DNA of 64,000 bases from an uncultured Clostridium sp. Its GTDB lineage: Bacteria > Bacillota > Clostridia > Lachnospirales > Lachnospiraceae. Positions 51,681-62,714 of the stretch are shown one piece after another. The stretch is from contig NZ_URHZ01000013.1 in NCBI RefSeq assembly GCF_900547735.1, positions 1-64,000 of the forward strand, read 5' to 3'. The position numbers and the translations under genes are program-made. The notes under the pieces are model-generated. The model was not told where the DNA came from and did no database searches. It worked only from the letters and a program-made list of their open reading frames with translations. Positions within the stretch are counted from its first letter, which is position 1; the number at the start of each line of letters is the position of its first letter.

Positions 51681-54600
51681 CTATTCTGACTCTTTAACGT
51701 CGCTGTCTATATTTTTTCCTTCCATATACGGCGTGATGTCATGGCAGGAAAGGAGACAGGCATCCCCTGATTCCCAATGGATAAAGGAGGCGTCCGCCAG
51801 TGACCAGACATTGAGTAACGGGTTGAACACTTCCATCGTGCGGTTAATCGTCGTACGGATATCGCGGGCAGGACAGCGTTTACACGGCTCTTTATGATTA
51901 AAGAATGCCTCATAGCAGGGAGAGCCCAGCGCCGACTCGGGTGCAAGCGCGCGGGTCTTTGCGTTGATGTATTTGAGCGCATAGGTGTCCGGATCAATCA
52001 CATAGATCCAGGAGTTCTGGTTATCGAGCAGCATCTGGAGGTTTTCAGCCATAGTCACCGCCCGGTCCTGGGCGCGCATTTTTAACAGGAAGGTGGATAA
52101 AAGCTCTGAAATAAAGGTCAGAGCGTCGATCTGAGCCTGCGTCCAGATCCGTTTTTCACTGCAGTCGTCAAAGCCCACAAAGCCCGAGAAACGGCCGTCA
52201 TTGCGGATTGCGCACTGCAGCAGGGACTGTATCCCCTGGGCATTTAACATCTCACCAAGTCCGGGCGGCAGCACAGAGATATCGGGGCAGTAAAAAACTC
52301 CGTTTTCATTAAAGAGATCGCTGTACTTTCCGTCCAGATAAGAGTCATAGACAACATGCTGCAGATTGGCGATCTCGGGAGAGATCCCTTCATTGCACCA
52401 TTCAAAGGTATTGGCGCAGCAGAAGCCGTCACCAAATTCCTCGAAAATATAGACACGGCTGACATTATATTTGCGGCCGACCATTTCAAGGATGGAATAG
52501 ATCGCCACCTCCAGGTCTCCGGCGGCATAGAGCATTTTAAATGCCTGCTGGATAATGCCGTATGTGACCAGGTTTGGGGAGTCATCCGACTCGATCCGGG
52601 TGCTGGCCGTCATGCCCTGTCCCGAGTTACGAAGGAATGCGTTTGTAACAACCGACTTGTCAAACATGGAAAACCGGTCTTTACCCTGCAGTTTGGCATG
52701 GTAAAGCGCCTGGTCGCAGGCCTGGAACAGCGTCTGGTAATCTGTGCCGTCGTCCGGGAAACAGGAGATGCCGATGCTGCAGGAAAGGCGCGTATCCTGC
52801 AATTCCTCGGTGAGGCAGTTGTGAAAGGCCTCGATGACTCTCCGGGCGCGCGCCTGTATGGCCGGTACGTCGGAAAAGTTGTAGACGAACACGAGAAATT
52901 CATCCCCGCCAATCCGGGCCACAATATCTTTTGAGCGGAACAGACGCAGAAGCTGGGAAGAGATCTCCGTCAGCACGGCATCGCCGAACATGTGGCCGTA
53001 AGAGTCATTGATCTGCTTGAAGTTATCCAGATCAATGATCATCATGGCCGATCGCTCCTCCTGGCTGTGGTTATCCAGCAGGTACTGTATTTTACGCCAT
53101 CCGGCGCTCTTGTTATACAGTCCGGTCAGCGCATCCCGCTCCGCTTTATCGGTCAGTTCCTGTGTCCGGCGTTTTTCGGCGTCGATATCGAGTATCACTC
53201 CGACCGCTTTAATGGGAGCGCCGGAGCGGTCGAACTGGGCGGTCGCGCGCACACGGCACCAGATATAGCGGCCTGCCGAATTGGCGATGCGCAGTTCAGT
53301 CTCGCCATAGGGACTGCCGGTTTCAATATTGTTAAGCAGAGCAAGGAACTTCGGAATATCATCCGGGAAAAAGTGGGAGGCCTGCGGAATCTGTGTGCGC
53401 ACACTCTCGGCAGCCGGTTGATAACCAAACTTTTTCTCCCAGTTGGGCGAATAGTTAATAGAGTTTCCTGTAATGTCCCATTCAAAAATAATGTCATTGG
53501 TCTGATCAAGGATAATCTGATGACGTTCCATGGTCAGCCGGAGCGCTTCCTGGGCCTGCATTACCTGGGTCATGTCGGTCAGGACGCAGTTTAAGTACTC
53601 TGTTCCGTCTTCGTCGACGGATAGACGGCATTTATCCAAAACCCAGATAATGCGGCCGTCCTTTGCCGTGACACGGTATTCCAGTTCAATAGACTGTCCG
53701 GCCAGGAGCTGTTCCTTAAAACGCGTTGTTACCGATTCCCTGTCGTCGGGATGGATCATGGCAACGTAGCGGCTGTGAAACCGGTCGCGGATCTCTTCGC
53801 GCGTATACCCCAGCAGATTCAGGAAACCCTGATTGACGTCACGTATCGTGAACCAGCGGTCATTGACACACTGGCTGATGGCGACCATCAGGTTCTGGAT
53901 GGCGTCAATCTCCTTGGAATTGTCTTTTTGGCACGGCGGTTTTTGCGCCTCGATGCCCGTCTCTTTCCAGACAATCAGAATTCTGTGGGAATGAGGGGAC
54001 TGGATATTTACGCGGAGGATGACCGCTTCATACCAGAGGTAAGTCCCAGTGGCGCGGTGGAGCACCCGGTATTTTCTGGTGCGTTTGAGCAGGCCGTTGT
54101 CGACAAAATCGTGTATGTATTCCGCACTTGAACTCGATACAATGGCCCTGTCGTCCGGATGTACGGATTTTTCGATGAAGTTGTGAAGGGAGTCACGGTA
54201 ATTGTCACCGTGGCGCAGTGTGTCGAAGTCTTCGCTGGCCATATATACCAGATGGTAGATTTCCGAGCTCAGATCAACTTCCATGACCGTGGCGCCGAGG
54301 CAGCGCAGCATGGCGGAATATTTCATCTGGCCGAACTGCTGGGTATCCTGTTCCTCCGTCTGCTGAAGCTGAGGCGGTGTTTCCAGTTTTTTTAAGTCCA
54401 TTTTAGGGGAGTGGCCGTCGGCGTAGCTGTGTGTCAGGGCTACAAACTGTTCCCTTGAGCTTTTGAAGCATTCCAACAGTCTGGGTGAAAATGCGCCGCA
54501 CTCTCCGTTCAGAATCATCGTATACGCTTTTTCAGGGGTAAATGCCTTTTTGTATACACGATCGGTCGTCAGGGCGTCGTAGGCGTCGGCAATGCCGGCC

Positions 54601-55466
54601 GCCTGGGCGCAGATCGGGATGCTGTCTCCCTTCAGCCCGTCGGGATACCCGCGGCCGTCCCAGCGCTCATGATGGTAGCGGCAGATTCTGTAGGCGTAGC
54701 GCAGGTATTCCCTGTCATCCATCCGATCGAGCCCCGCCAGAATTTCACATCCCTTTTCGGAGTGGGTTTTCATGATTGTGAATTCTTCTGCGGTGAGAGG
54801 ACCCGGTTTGTTTAAAATGGCGTCGGGGATTGATATTTTTCCGATATCGTGAAGCGCCGATGCGCTGGCTATTACATTGATGATGCGTTCATTTAGCGAA
54901 TACTCGGGATAGCTGCGCATGATATTTTCAAGCAGTATCTTGGTAAACATGCGGATGCGCAGAATATGCTGGCCGGATTCGACATTCCGGTGCTCTACGA
55001 CGGAGGAGAGAGCATCCATCAGGACGTCCTGTGATTCGCGCAGTTTTATGGCCTGGCGCTCTACAAGATCTTCAAGGTGCTCTCTGTGAAGGTTCAGCTC
55101 TATGGCATTCTGTACCCGCCGCTTGACGACATGCGGTTCAAACGGCTTCATTACAATATCCGACGCGCCGAGATCAAAGGCGCGGACTTCGCTCTCCATA
55201 GAATCTTCTGCGGTGATGATTATGACAGGGATATTTTTTAAAAGGCCGGCTCTGCTCATGTCCGCCATAACCTCAAAACCGTCTTTGACCGGCATAATAA
55301 TGTCCAGCAGTAAGGCGGTGATGGAATCACGGTACTGGTGCAGCAGAAGCAGGGCCTGTTCCCCGTTTTCAGCCTCCAGAATATTGTAGTCCTTTTCGAA
55401 CAGGTTCCGGAGGATGGCGCGGTTTATCTCTACATCATCCACAATTAAAAGTGTGTTACGGTTCAT
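51681..55466 (-). CDS. Multidomain c-di-GMP protein: REC, HD-GYP, PAS, GGDEF, GAF
   Basis: 1261-residue signalling protein without a signal peptide. Receiver domain (about 1-125) with Asp55 and Lys107; HD-GYP phosphodiesterase (about 145-350) with HD at His206-Asp207 and HHERWDGRGYPDG at 265-277; two or three PAS-type sensor domains (about 385-760, two with IHPDDR/VHPDDR blocks); GGDEF cyclase domain with intact GGDEF at 853-857 and an inhibitory RxxD (RSKD) exactly five residues before it; then a GAF-like domain (about 970-1110) and a final sensor-like domain with CKRCPARDI. Both synthesis and breakdown of c-di-GMP look catalytically possible. It starts 16 bases after the V-ATPase subunit D gene on the same strand with a GGAGAAACTCC leader. 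Confidence 0.92.
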   Translation of the reverse strand: MNRNTLLIVDDVEINRAILRNLFEKDYNILEAENGEQALLLLHQYRDSITALLLDIIMPVKDGFEVMADMSRAGLLKNIPVIIITAEDSMESEVRAFDLGASDIVMKPFEPHVVKRRVQNAIELNLHREHLEDLVERQAIKLRESQDVLMDALSSVVEHRNVESGQHILRIRMFTKILLENIMRSYPEYSLNERIINVIASASALHDIGKISIPDAILNKPGPLTAEEFTIMKTHSEKGCEILAGLDRMDDREYLRYAYRICRYHHERWDGRGYPDGLKGDSIPICAQAAGIADAYDALTTDRVYKKAFTPEKAYTMILNGECGAFSPRLLECFKSSREQFVALTHSYADGHSPKMDLKKLETPPQLQQTEEQDTQQFGQMKYSAMLRCLGATVMEVDLSSEIYHLVYMASEDFDTLRHGDNYRDSLHNFIEKSVHPDDRAIVSSSSAEYIHDFVDNGLLKRTRKYRVLHRATGTYLWYEAVILRVNIQSPHSHRILIVWKETGIEAQKPPCQKDNSKEIDAIQNLMVAISQCVNDRWFTIRDVNQGFLNLLGYTREEIRDRFHSRYVAMIHPDDRESVTTRFKEQLLAGQSIELEYRVTAKDGRIIWVLDKCRLSVDEDGTEYLNCVLTDMTQVMQAQEALRLTMERHQIILDQTNDIIFEWDITGNSINYSPNWEKKFGYQPAAESVRTQIPQASHFFPDDIPKFLALLNNIETGSPYGETELRIANSAGRYIWCRVRATAQFDRSGAPIKAVGVILDIDAEKRRTQELTDKAERDALTGLYNKSAGWRKIQYLLDNHSQEERSAMMIIDLDNFKQINDSYGHMFGDAVLTEISSQLLRLFRSKDIVARIGGDEFLVFVYNFSDVPAIQARARRVIEAFHNCLTEELQDTRLSCSIGISCFPDDGTDYQTLFQACDQALYHAKLQGKDRFSMFDKSVVTNAFLRNSGQGMTASTRIESDDSPNLVTYGIIQQAFKMLYAAGDLEVAIYSILEMVGRKYNVSRVYIFEEFGDGFCCANTFEWCNEGISPEIANLQHVVYDSYLDGKYSDLFNENGVFYCPDISVLPPGLGEMLNAQGIQSLLQCAIRNDGRFSGFVGFDDCSEKRIWTQAQIDALTFISELLSTFLLKMRAQDRAVTMAENLQMLLDNQNSWIYVIDPDTYALKYINAKTRALAPESALGSPCYEAFFNHKEPCKRCPARDIRTTINRTMEVFNPLLNVWSLADASFIHWESGDACLLSCHDITPYMEGKNIDSDVKESE

Positions 55467-55482
55467 ATGGAGTTTCTCCTCT

Positions 55483-56100
55483 TTAGTTGCGCCGCCTCTT
55501 AATCACTTTCAGGCGGGTAAATTCTTCACGGTCTTTTTCTTCCAGAGAGTTCGTAATGTTACGGACGAGACTGCTGTAGGACGGGATGGTAATATTTTTC
55601 AATGCGTTGGCGCGTTTCTGGGTCTTCTTAATGCTGGCGGCCAGGCGGTAGGCGGAATTTTCCACCATGGACAGCCGGATGGTCAGCTCTTTTACCCGTT
55701 CGAATGCGGCACGCGCCTGATCCAGGGATTCTTTTGTGCTGTAGAACGCATAGGAAGGAGGTTCTCCCTCCGCCTTGTGAAAACGCACAAGGGGAATCTC
55801 CGTTCCCATAATGCTGCGGGCCTTTATCTCGATGGAGTCCTCAACCGGGATGGACTCCCCGGCCTCCTGGACATAGCTGATTCCCAGCTCGATATTGGCC
55901 TTCTGCAGACACTTATAGGCGGTCTGGAAGGTGACGTCGATTTCCGACTGGATGTCTTTGGCCTGGTCGATCAGGGCCATCAGCTCCCGGATCAGGATGT
56001 TCCTCTTTTTATCCATCAGCTCATAACCCTGGCTTGCCAGAGCCAGGGAATTTTTGGCCAGTATGAGGTTTCCCTTTGTGGGGAATGTATTTGGATTCAT
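55483..56100 (-). CDS. ntpD: V-type ATP synthase subunit D
   Basis: Central rotor stalk subunit of the V/A-type ATPase, 205 residues, mostly helical. The start MNPNTFPTKGNLILAKNSLALASQGYELMDKKRNIL matches the family's long N-terminal helix; the C-terminus is rich in Arg/Lys (RLKVIKRRRN). It follows subunit B by 33 bases. Last of the ATPase genes, before the c-di-GMP protein. Confidence 0.95.
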   Translation of the reverse strand: MNPNTFPTKGNLILAKNSLALASQGYELMDKKRNILIRELMALIDQAKDIQSEIDVTFQTAYKCLQKANIELGISYVQEAGESIPVEDSIEIKARSIMGTEIPLVRFHKAEGEPPSYAFYSTKESLDQARAAFERVKELTIRLSMVENSAYRLAASIKKTQKRANALKNITIPSYSSLVRNITNSLEEKDREEFTRLKVIKRRRN

Positions 56101-56133
56101 AATTAATACCTCCTGTGAGCTGCAGTGCGTTTA

Positions 56134-57522
56134 TTACTGTCCGCTGTCGGCCGGTTTGTAGTACTGATCCAGCACCTTGGTGTCGATACGGTCGAGTTCC
56201 GTTCTCGGGAGCATGCCCAGAAGTTCCCAGCCGATGTCCAGTGTCTTTAGTATGGTCCTGTTTTCATGGGGATCCTGGCCGATAAACCGGGTCTCAAACT
56301 CTTTACCGAATTTCAGATACAATTTATCGATCGGCGACAATTCGTCCTCGCCGATAACCGAAGCCAGGGCTCTTGCATCGCCGACTTTGGCGTAGCAGGA
56401 GAACAGCTGGTTGGCAACGTCCTGGTGATCGGCCCTGGTAAATCCTTCGCCGATGCCGTCCTTCATCAGTCGGGAGAGGGACGGGAGGACGCTGACGGGA
56501 GGGTAGATGGACTGTCCCTGAAGCCCGCGGTCTAAAACAATCTGACCCTCGGTGATATAGCCGGTCAGATCGGGGATCGGATGGGTGATATCATCATTTG
56601 GCATGGTCAGAATCGGGATTTGCGTAACGGAGCCGCTGATTCCCGCCACAATGCCTGCGCGCTCGTAAATGGAGGCAAGCTCGCTGTACAGATATCCGGG
56701 ATAACCTTTACGCGACGGGATCTCTCCCTTAGAGGAGGATACCTCTCGCATGGCCTCTGCAAACGACGTCATATCCGTCAGGATAACCAGGATATGCATA
56801 TGCTTTTCAAATGCCAGATACTCCGCCGTGGTCAGGGCGATCTTTGGTGTGATCAGACGTTCCATGACGGGATCATTGGCAAGGTTGATAAAGGTGACGA
56901 CGTGATCGGAAACGCCGCTCTCTTCAAAGGTCCGGCGGAAATAGTCGCCGACCTCGTATTTCACGCCCATGGCCGCAAACACGATGGCAAATTTCTCTTT
57001 GGAGTCATCTCCGAGGGAGGCCTGCTGTACGATCTGTGCGGCAAGCTGGTCGTGGGGAAGTCCGTTGCCGGAGAAAATCGGCAGCTTCTGTCCGCGGATC
57101 AGGGTGGTCAGGCCGTCGATGGCGGAGATTCCGGTCCTGATGTAGTTTCGCGGATATTCCCTGGAAACCGGGTTAAGCGGTTTTCCGTTGACATCCAGCC
57201 TGACGTTGCCGGGTACGGGACCGAGTCCGTCGATGGGCTGGCCGATTCCGTTGAAGGTGCGGCCCAGCATCTCCTCTGAGACGATAATCTCCATCGGATG
57301 GCCGGTCAGTCTGGTGTGGGTATTGCGAAGGGCCATATTTTCCGTGCCTTCGAATACCTGTATGATGGCTTTTTCGCCATAAAGTTCAATGATTTTTCCG
57401 AGTTTGCGTTCCTGCCCGCCGACGCTCATCTCCACGATCTCGTCGTAAGCGGCATTCTCAACGCCATCCAGTATTACCAGAGGTCCGTTAATGGAACTGA
57501 GCCCTAAATATTCAATTGCCAT
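56134..57522 (-). CDS. ntpB: V-type ATP synthase subunit B
   Basis: Non-catalytic nucleotide-binding-fold subunit of the peripheral headpiece, 462 residues. Recognised by family stretches PLVILDGVENAAYDEIVEM, GRTFNGIGQPIDG, PIFSGNGLPHDQLAAQI (in place of a P-loop, as expected for B) and TRADHQDVANQLFSCYAK. Ribosome binding site AAGGAGGG. Normal length. Confidence 0.96.
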   Translation of the reverse strand: MAIEYLGLSSINGPLVILDGVENAAYDEIVEMSVGGQERKLGKIIELYGEKAIIQVFEGTENMALRNTHTRLTGHPMEIIVSEEMLGRTFNGIGQPIDGLGPVPGNVRLDVNGKPLNPVSREYPRNYIRTGISAIDGLTTLIRGQKLPIFSGNGLPHDQLAAQIVQQASLGDDSKEKFAIVFAAMGVKYEVGDYFRRTFEESGVSDHVVTFINLANDPVMERLITPKIALTTAEYLAFEKHMHILVILTDMTSFAEAMREVSSSKGEIPSRKGYPGYLYSELASIYERAGIVAGISGSVTQIPILTMPNDDITHPIPDLTGYITEGQIVLDRGLQGQSIYPPVSVLPSLSRLMKDGIGEGFTRADHQDVANQLFSCYAKVGDARALASVIGEDELSPIDKLYLKFGKEFETRFIGQDPHENRTILKTLDIGWELLGMLPRTELDRIDTKVLDQYYKPADSGQ

Positions 57523-57536
57523 AATAAAGTCCCTCC

Positions 57537-59303
<1,767 letters not shown>

Positions 59304-59304
59304 C

Positions 59305-59886
59305 TTATCTGCCTCCTAACCGGAACTGGAATTTCTCGGAGATCTCTTCCAGTTTCGTTTTAAATGAATTGTCTATCAGGATGTTTTTAGACGGAATAAC
59401 GGCGCGGATACCACCCAGAAACGTGGTATCGCTGAGCTTTATATCCGCCCCGGTATGAAGTGCGATGCGGTTCAGCTTGTCGGCGTCCGACGGATCCAGA
59501 TAGACGGTCATCGGAGCTTTCTGGGCAAATTCCATCGCCCTTTTTACCTCCGACTCAAGAAAACGCTGATAGTCGGCGGAATCCATGAAAAGAGCCAGGC
59601 GGTTGCGCAGCTCGCTGATCAGCATGGTCTTAAGTTCTTCCTGCTTTTTGCTGTATTCGCGTTTGATGTTAATCTGTTCAATGGACAACTGTTTGTTGAT
59701 GTCGTGTTCGATTTTTTCAGCCTCGGCGGCTACCTGCATATCGGCCTGACGGCGGGCATCCCTTTTATGTTCCTCCAGAATGGATCTTAAGGAGGCGGTA
59801 TAATCGGCCAGCATCTTGTCGCTGCGTTCTGTGGCATCCCCGTAACAGAGGGATTCAAAATGTTCCAGTTTTTCTTCTATGGTCAA
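59305..59886 (-). CDS. ntpE: V-type ATP synthase subunit E
   Basis: Peripheral stator stalk subunit, 193 residues. The N-terminal two thirds is a long charged helix (ARRQADMQVAAEAEKIEHDIN, then QINIKREYSKKQEELK) that pairs with the G/H subunit; a small globular C-terminal domain follows. Assigned by pattern and by position between subunits F and A. Confidence 0.88.
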   Translation of the reverse strand: MTIEEKLEHFESLCYGDATERSDKMLADYTASLRSILEEHKRDARRQADMQVAAEAEKIEHDINKQLSIEQINIKREYSKKQEELKTMLISELRNRLALFMDSADYQRFLESEVKRAMEFAQKAPMTVYLDPSDADKLNRIALHTGADIKLSDTTFLGGIRAVIPSKNILIDNSFKTKLEEISEKFQFRLGGR

Positions 59887-59915
59887 GTATGTTCACCTGC
59901 TTTCCAAGTACTGCG

Positions 59916-60224
59916 CTAGAGTTTAAGACCAATGGCCTCATTGACATAGGCAGTGATAAAGTCCGGCTTGCGGCCGGTTCCGTGGCGGTCGGGAATCTCC
60001 ACAAAGAGCGGGAAATTATGCTCCAGCCTGACACGGTTGATGAGGTCGGGAAAATCGCGCCCGAATTTTTCGGTTAAAAGCACGATGCCGATCTCCTTAT
60101 CGGCGAGGACTTTATCAAGCGCCTCTTTTACTTCCTGCTGTTCATGGACAACAACACCCTCCACGCCGGCCAGGCGCATTCCAGTGAGCGTGTCGATGTT
60201 GTCGCTTAACAGGTACATCTTCAT
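59916..60224 (-). CDS. V-type ATP synthase subunit F
   Basis: Small rotor-associated subunit, 102 residues. The core MYLLSDNIDTLTGMRLAGVEGVVV and IGIVLLTEKFGRDFPDLI match the family's Rossmann-like fold. Its ATG overlaps the stop of subunit K by one base (TAATG), indicating coupling. Confidence 0.9.
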   Translation of the reverse strand: MKMYLLSDNIDTLTGMRLAGVEGVVVHEQQEVKEALDKVLADKEIGIVLLTEKFGRDFPDLINRVRLEHNFPLFVEIPDRHGTGRKPDFITAYVNEAIGLKL

Positions 60225-60658
60225 TATAATTTACCCAGGATCATGAAGGAGATGATCAGTCCGTAGAGGCAGACACCTTCGGCAAGGCCGGCGAAGATGA
60301 GGGATTTACCAAAGATGGAGGAATCCTCACTGATAGCGCCCAATGCGGAGGAGGCAGCGGCGGAAACGGCGATACCGCCTCCGATGCCGGAAAGTCCGGT
60401 GGAGAGTGCGGCTGCGATGTAGCCCATGCCTGCGGCTGCGCCTGCAGCGGTCCCGGCGGCTTCCTCAGCGGCATATGCGTTGCCGGAGAACATCAGGACG
60501 GCTGCGGTGATGAGTGTTCCAAAAAACAGTAATACGTTGACGCCAAGGGCTCTTTTGTACCTGCCCCTTGTCTTTTCACCTGCGGCAAATGCGCCGAAGG
60601 GTACGGCAATACTTAAGATGAGTGCGGCGGCTAATAAGATTTTGACTGTTAATGACAT
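60224..60658 (-). CDS. ntpK: V-type ATP synthase subunit K (membrane rotor ring)
   Basis: Proteolipid c-ring subunit, 144 residues with about four membrane helices. The C-terminal pair contains GYIAAALSTGLSGIGGGIAV and LIFAGLAEGVCLYGLIISFMIL, with ion-binding Glu127. The N-terminal helical hairpin has a basic loop (GEKTRGRYKR) and no equivalent Glu, as in other duplicated V-type rings. Whether it carries sodium or protons is not settled by sight. Confidence 0.93.
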   Translation of the reverse strand: MSLTVKILLAAALILSIAVPFGAFAAGEKTRGRYKRALGVNVLLFFGTLITAAVLMFSGNAYAAEEAAGTAAGAAAGMGYIAAALSTGLSGIGGGIAVSAAASSALGAISEDSSIFGKSLIFAGLAEGVCLYGLIISFMILGKL

Positions 60659-60752
60659 AATAGTAATCCTCCATTATTTTTATATTACCGGTGAAGGGCG
60701 TTTTAAGGGCATCCAGCACCGTTTTCAGTGTTCAGGCTTTCTTTTACCGGCC

Positions 60753-62714
60753 TCAGGCTTTTCCGTAAGGGCGGAATTCACGTCCGCTGCCCTTGTAGAA
60801 ACGGCTGAAGATTTCATAGTATTCCAGTCTCAGTACCTGGATTCCGACAATCAGTCCCTCCATCGCGCAGACGAACAGGTTGCCGATAATGACGACAGCC
60901 CAGTTTGGAGCTCCTGATTCGGCTCCGGCCAGCATCATAACGACTTCCATCATGGCCGCGTGGCTGACTGCAAACGCGCCGACACGGACAAAGGACAGGG
61001 TGTTGGAGAAGTAGCTGAGCAGCATCTCAAACATTTCAAAGAATCCCTGGACAAAGAACATGGCGCGGGATTCGGAAATGTGTCCGGCCTGTTTTTTGAC
61101 GAGCGCTGCCAGCGGTTCCTTCAGGAAAATGATAATTAACGGTATTCCGAACATGACGGCCAGCACGCCGGCGGCGGGAAGTGTTTTCCCCATCATGAAG
61201 AGAACGACAACGGCCAGAACGCTTCCGTAGAAGACAAGGCCGGCCAGACCGTTGGTATCGAACCAGGATTTTTCCGGATCCTTAAAACGGATCGAATTAA
61301 TAATGTTCAGTATCATGGTCAGTACGATAATTCCCATTCCCAGGGCGACCGCGACGATAAATACGGTGTTGAGCTTTCCAATAAACGGCAGGTTCATCAT
61401 CTGGGCGGCAGGCCGCAGCCAGAGCGGATGGAGAATATCTTCAAATCCGAAAACGCTGCCGAACAGGAAACCGAATATGGTGGAAAAGAATCCGCAGCAG
61501 GAAACAACGGCGGCCAAATCCATCTTTTTCACGCGGTAGAGCGCGTATCCGCCGCACAGGAGGAGCAGTCCCTGCCCTACGTCGCCGAACATGAAACCAA
61601 AGAGGAAGGAGTAGGTGACGGCAATCAGGATCGTGGGATCGAGTTCTCCGTACGCCGGAAGCCCATACATCTTGATAAACATCTCAAACGGACGGAACAG
61701 TTTCGGATTCTTCAGCTTTGTAGGCGGAGGAGTGAGCAGGTTGTTGTGATCATCCTCCACGAGGCAGAATGTCTTGTCGTCCAGCTCCAGCTCCTTCCGG
61801 AACAGTTCGGCATCTCGTTCCGTCATCCATCCGCAGAGGATGTAGAACGTGTTGACATCGTGGTTTGTGCAGGCGGCCAGTTTCCTCACGTTAAAGTTCG
61901 TGTTGTAGGAGTTGAGCTTTGTGTAGGCGTCCAGGATATCCTGCCGGTTGTCTTCCAGGATCCGGTTGATTTGCTCATTCATTTCCGCGAGTTCGGACTC
62001 GGATTTTCGGATCTCTTCTTCCAGGGCGTCGATGGCCTCACCCGGCGTTCCGTTGTATTCGTCCGGCACAATAAACCGTTCAAAGTGAAGCGACGTATAA
62101 ATGGCGTCGATTCGTTTGGAGATAACGGCCGGAACAAAGTAGACGATGGAAACATAATTTTCATCCTCATGGCATTTGTAGAGGATGGTATCTAACGACT
62201 CATAGACGACCTTCTCAAATTTTGCATAATATTCCCGCGGGATCCGGCCGAACCGGAACCTGATGTGCTGGAAATGCAGAATCGATCTGATATCGTAATC
62301 CAGCTCCCTGAATGGAAGGATTTTATTGTGGGAAGTCCGCAGCGTATCCAGTTCCCCTTCCAGTTTTGTCCTGTTCTCCATAAAATCTGCCAGGGCCTTA
62401 TCTACCCGGATGACAGTCTCGGACGCCTTTTCTATGGAAATATCCCTGCTGTCCGGCAACAGAGTTCCCTTTGCCGGTGTTTCCGCGGTTTTGGCCGGAC
62501 CACTCGTTTTCAGGGAGCCGACCAGGCGGGAGGCTCTTGTAAAGAGCTCTTTGTAGGGATTGATTTCAATATAAGGGCGGAGGTCTTTTACGGTTTTCAG
62601 CTCGGACAGAGCATTCTCAATCTGAATCTCGTATTTGCTGAGATACTGATTGACAACCCGGTCAATATCTTCTTTGGGACCGGTTATGCTTAGAAATTTC
62701 ATTTTTTCTATCAC
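60753..62714 (-). CDS. ntpI: V-type ATP synthase subunit I
   Basis: Membrane stator subunit that forms the ion half-channels, 653 residues. The N-terminal half is a soluble coiled domain; the C-terminal half is hydrophobic, with FGFMFGDVGQGLLLL and SFVRVGAFAVSHAAMM, the latter carrying the conserved Arg that faces the rotor Glu. The start is a GTG whose first bases overlap the stop of subunit C (GTGA), a typical coupled arrangement. A 94-base gap separates it from subunit K. Confidence 0.94.
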   Translation of the reverse strand: MIEKMKFLSITGPKEDIDRVVNQYLSKYEIQIENALSELKTVKDLRPYIEINPYKELFTRASRLVGSLKTSGPAKTAETPAKGTLLPDSRDISIEKASETVIRVDKALADFMENRTKLEGELDTLRTSHNKILPFRELDYDIRSILHFQHIRFRFGRIPREYYAKFEKVVYESLDTILYKCHEDENYVSIVYFVPAVISKRIDAIYTSLHFERFIVPDEYNGTPGEAIDALEEEIRKSESELAEMNEQINRILEDNRQDILDAYTKLNSYNTNFNVRKLAACTNHDVNTFYILCGWMTERDAELFRKELELDDKTFCLVEDDHNNLLTPPPTKLKNPKLFRPFEMFIKMYGLPAYGELDPTILIAVTYSFLFGFMFGDVGQGLLLLCGGYALYRVKKMDLAAVVSCCGFFSTIFGFLFGSVFGFEDILHPLWLRPAAQMMNLPFIGKLNTVFIVAVALGMGIIVLTMILNIINSIRFKDPEKSWFDTNGLAGLVFYGSVLAVVVLFMMGKTLPAAGVLAVMFGIPLIIIFLKEPLAALVKKQAGHISESRAMFFVQGFFEMFEMLLSYFSNTLSFVRVGAFAVSHAAMMEVVMMLAGAESGAPNWAVVIIGNLFVCAMEGLIVGIQVLRLEYYEIFSRFYKGSGREFRPYGKA

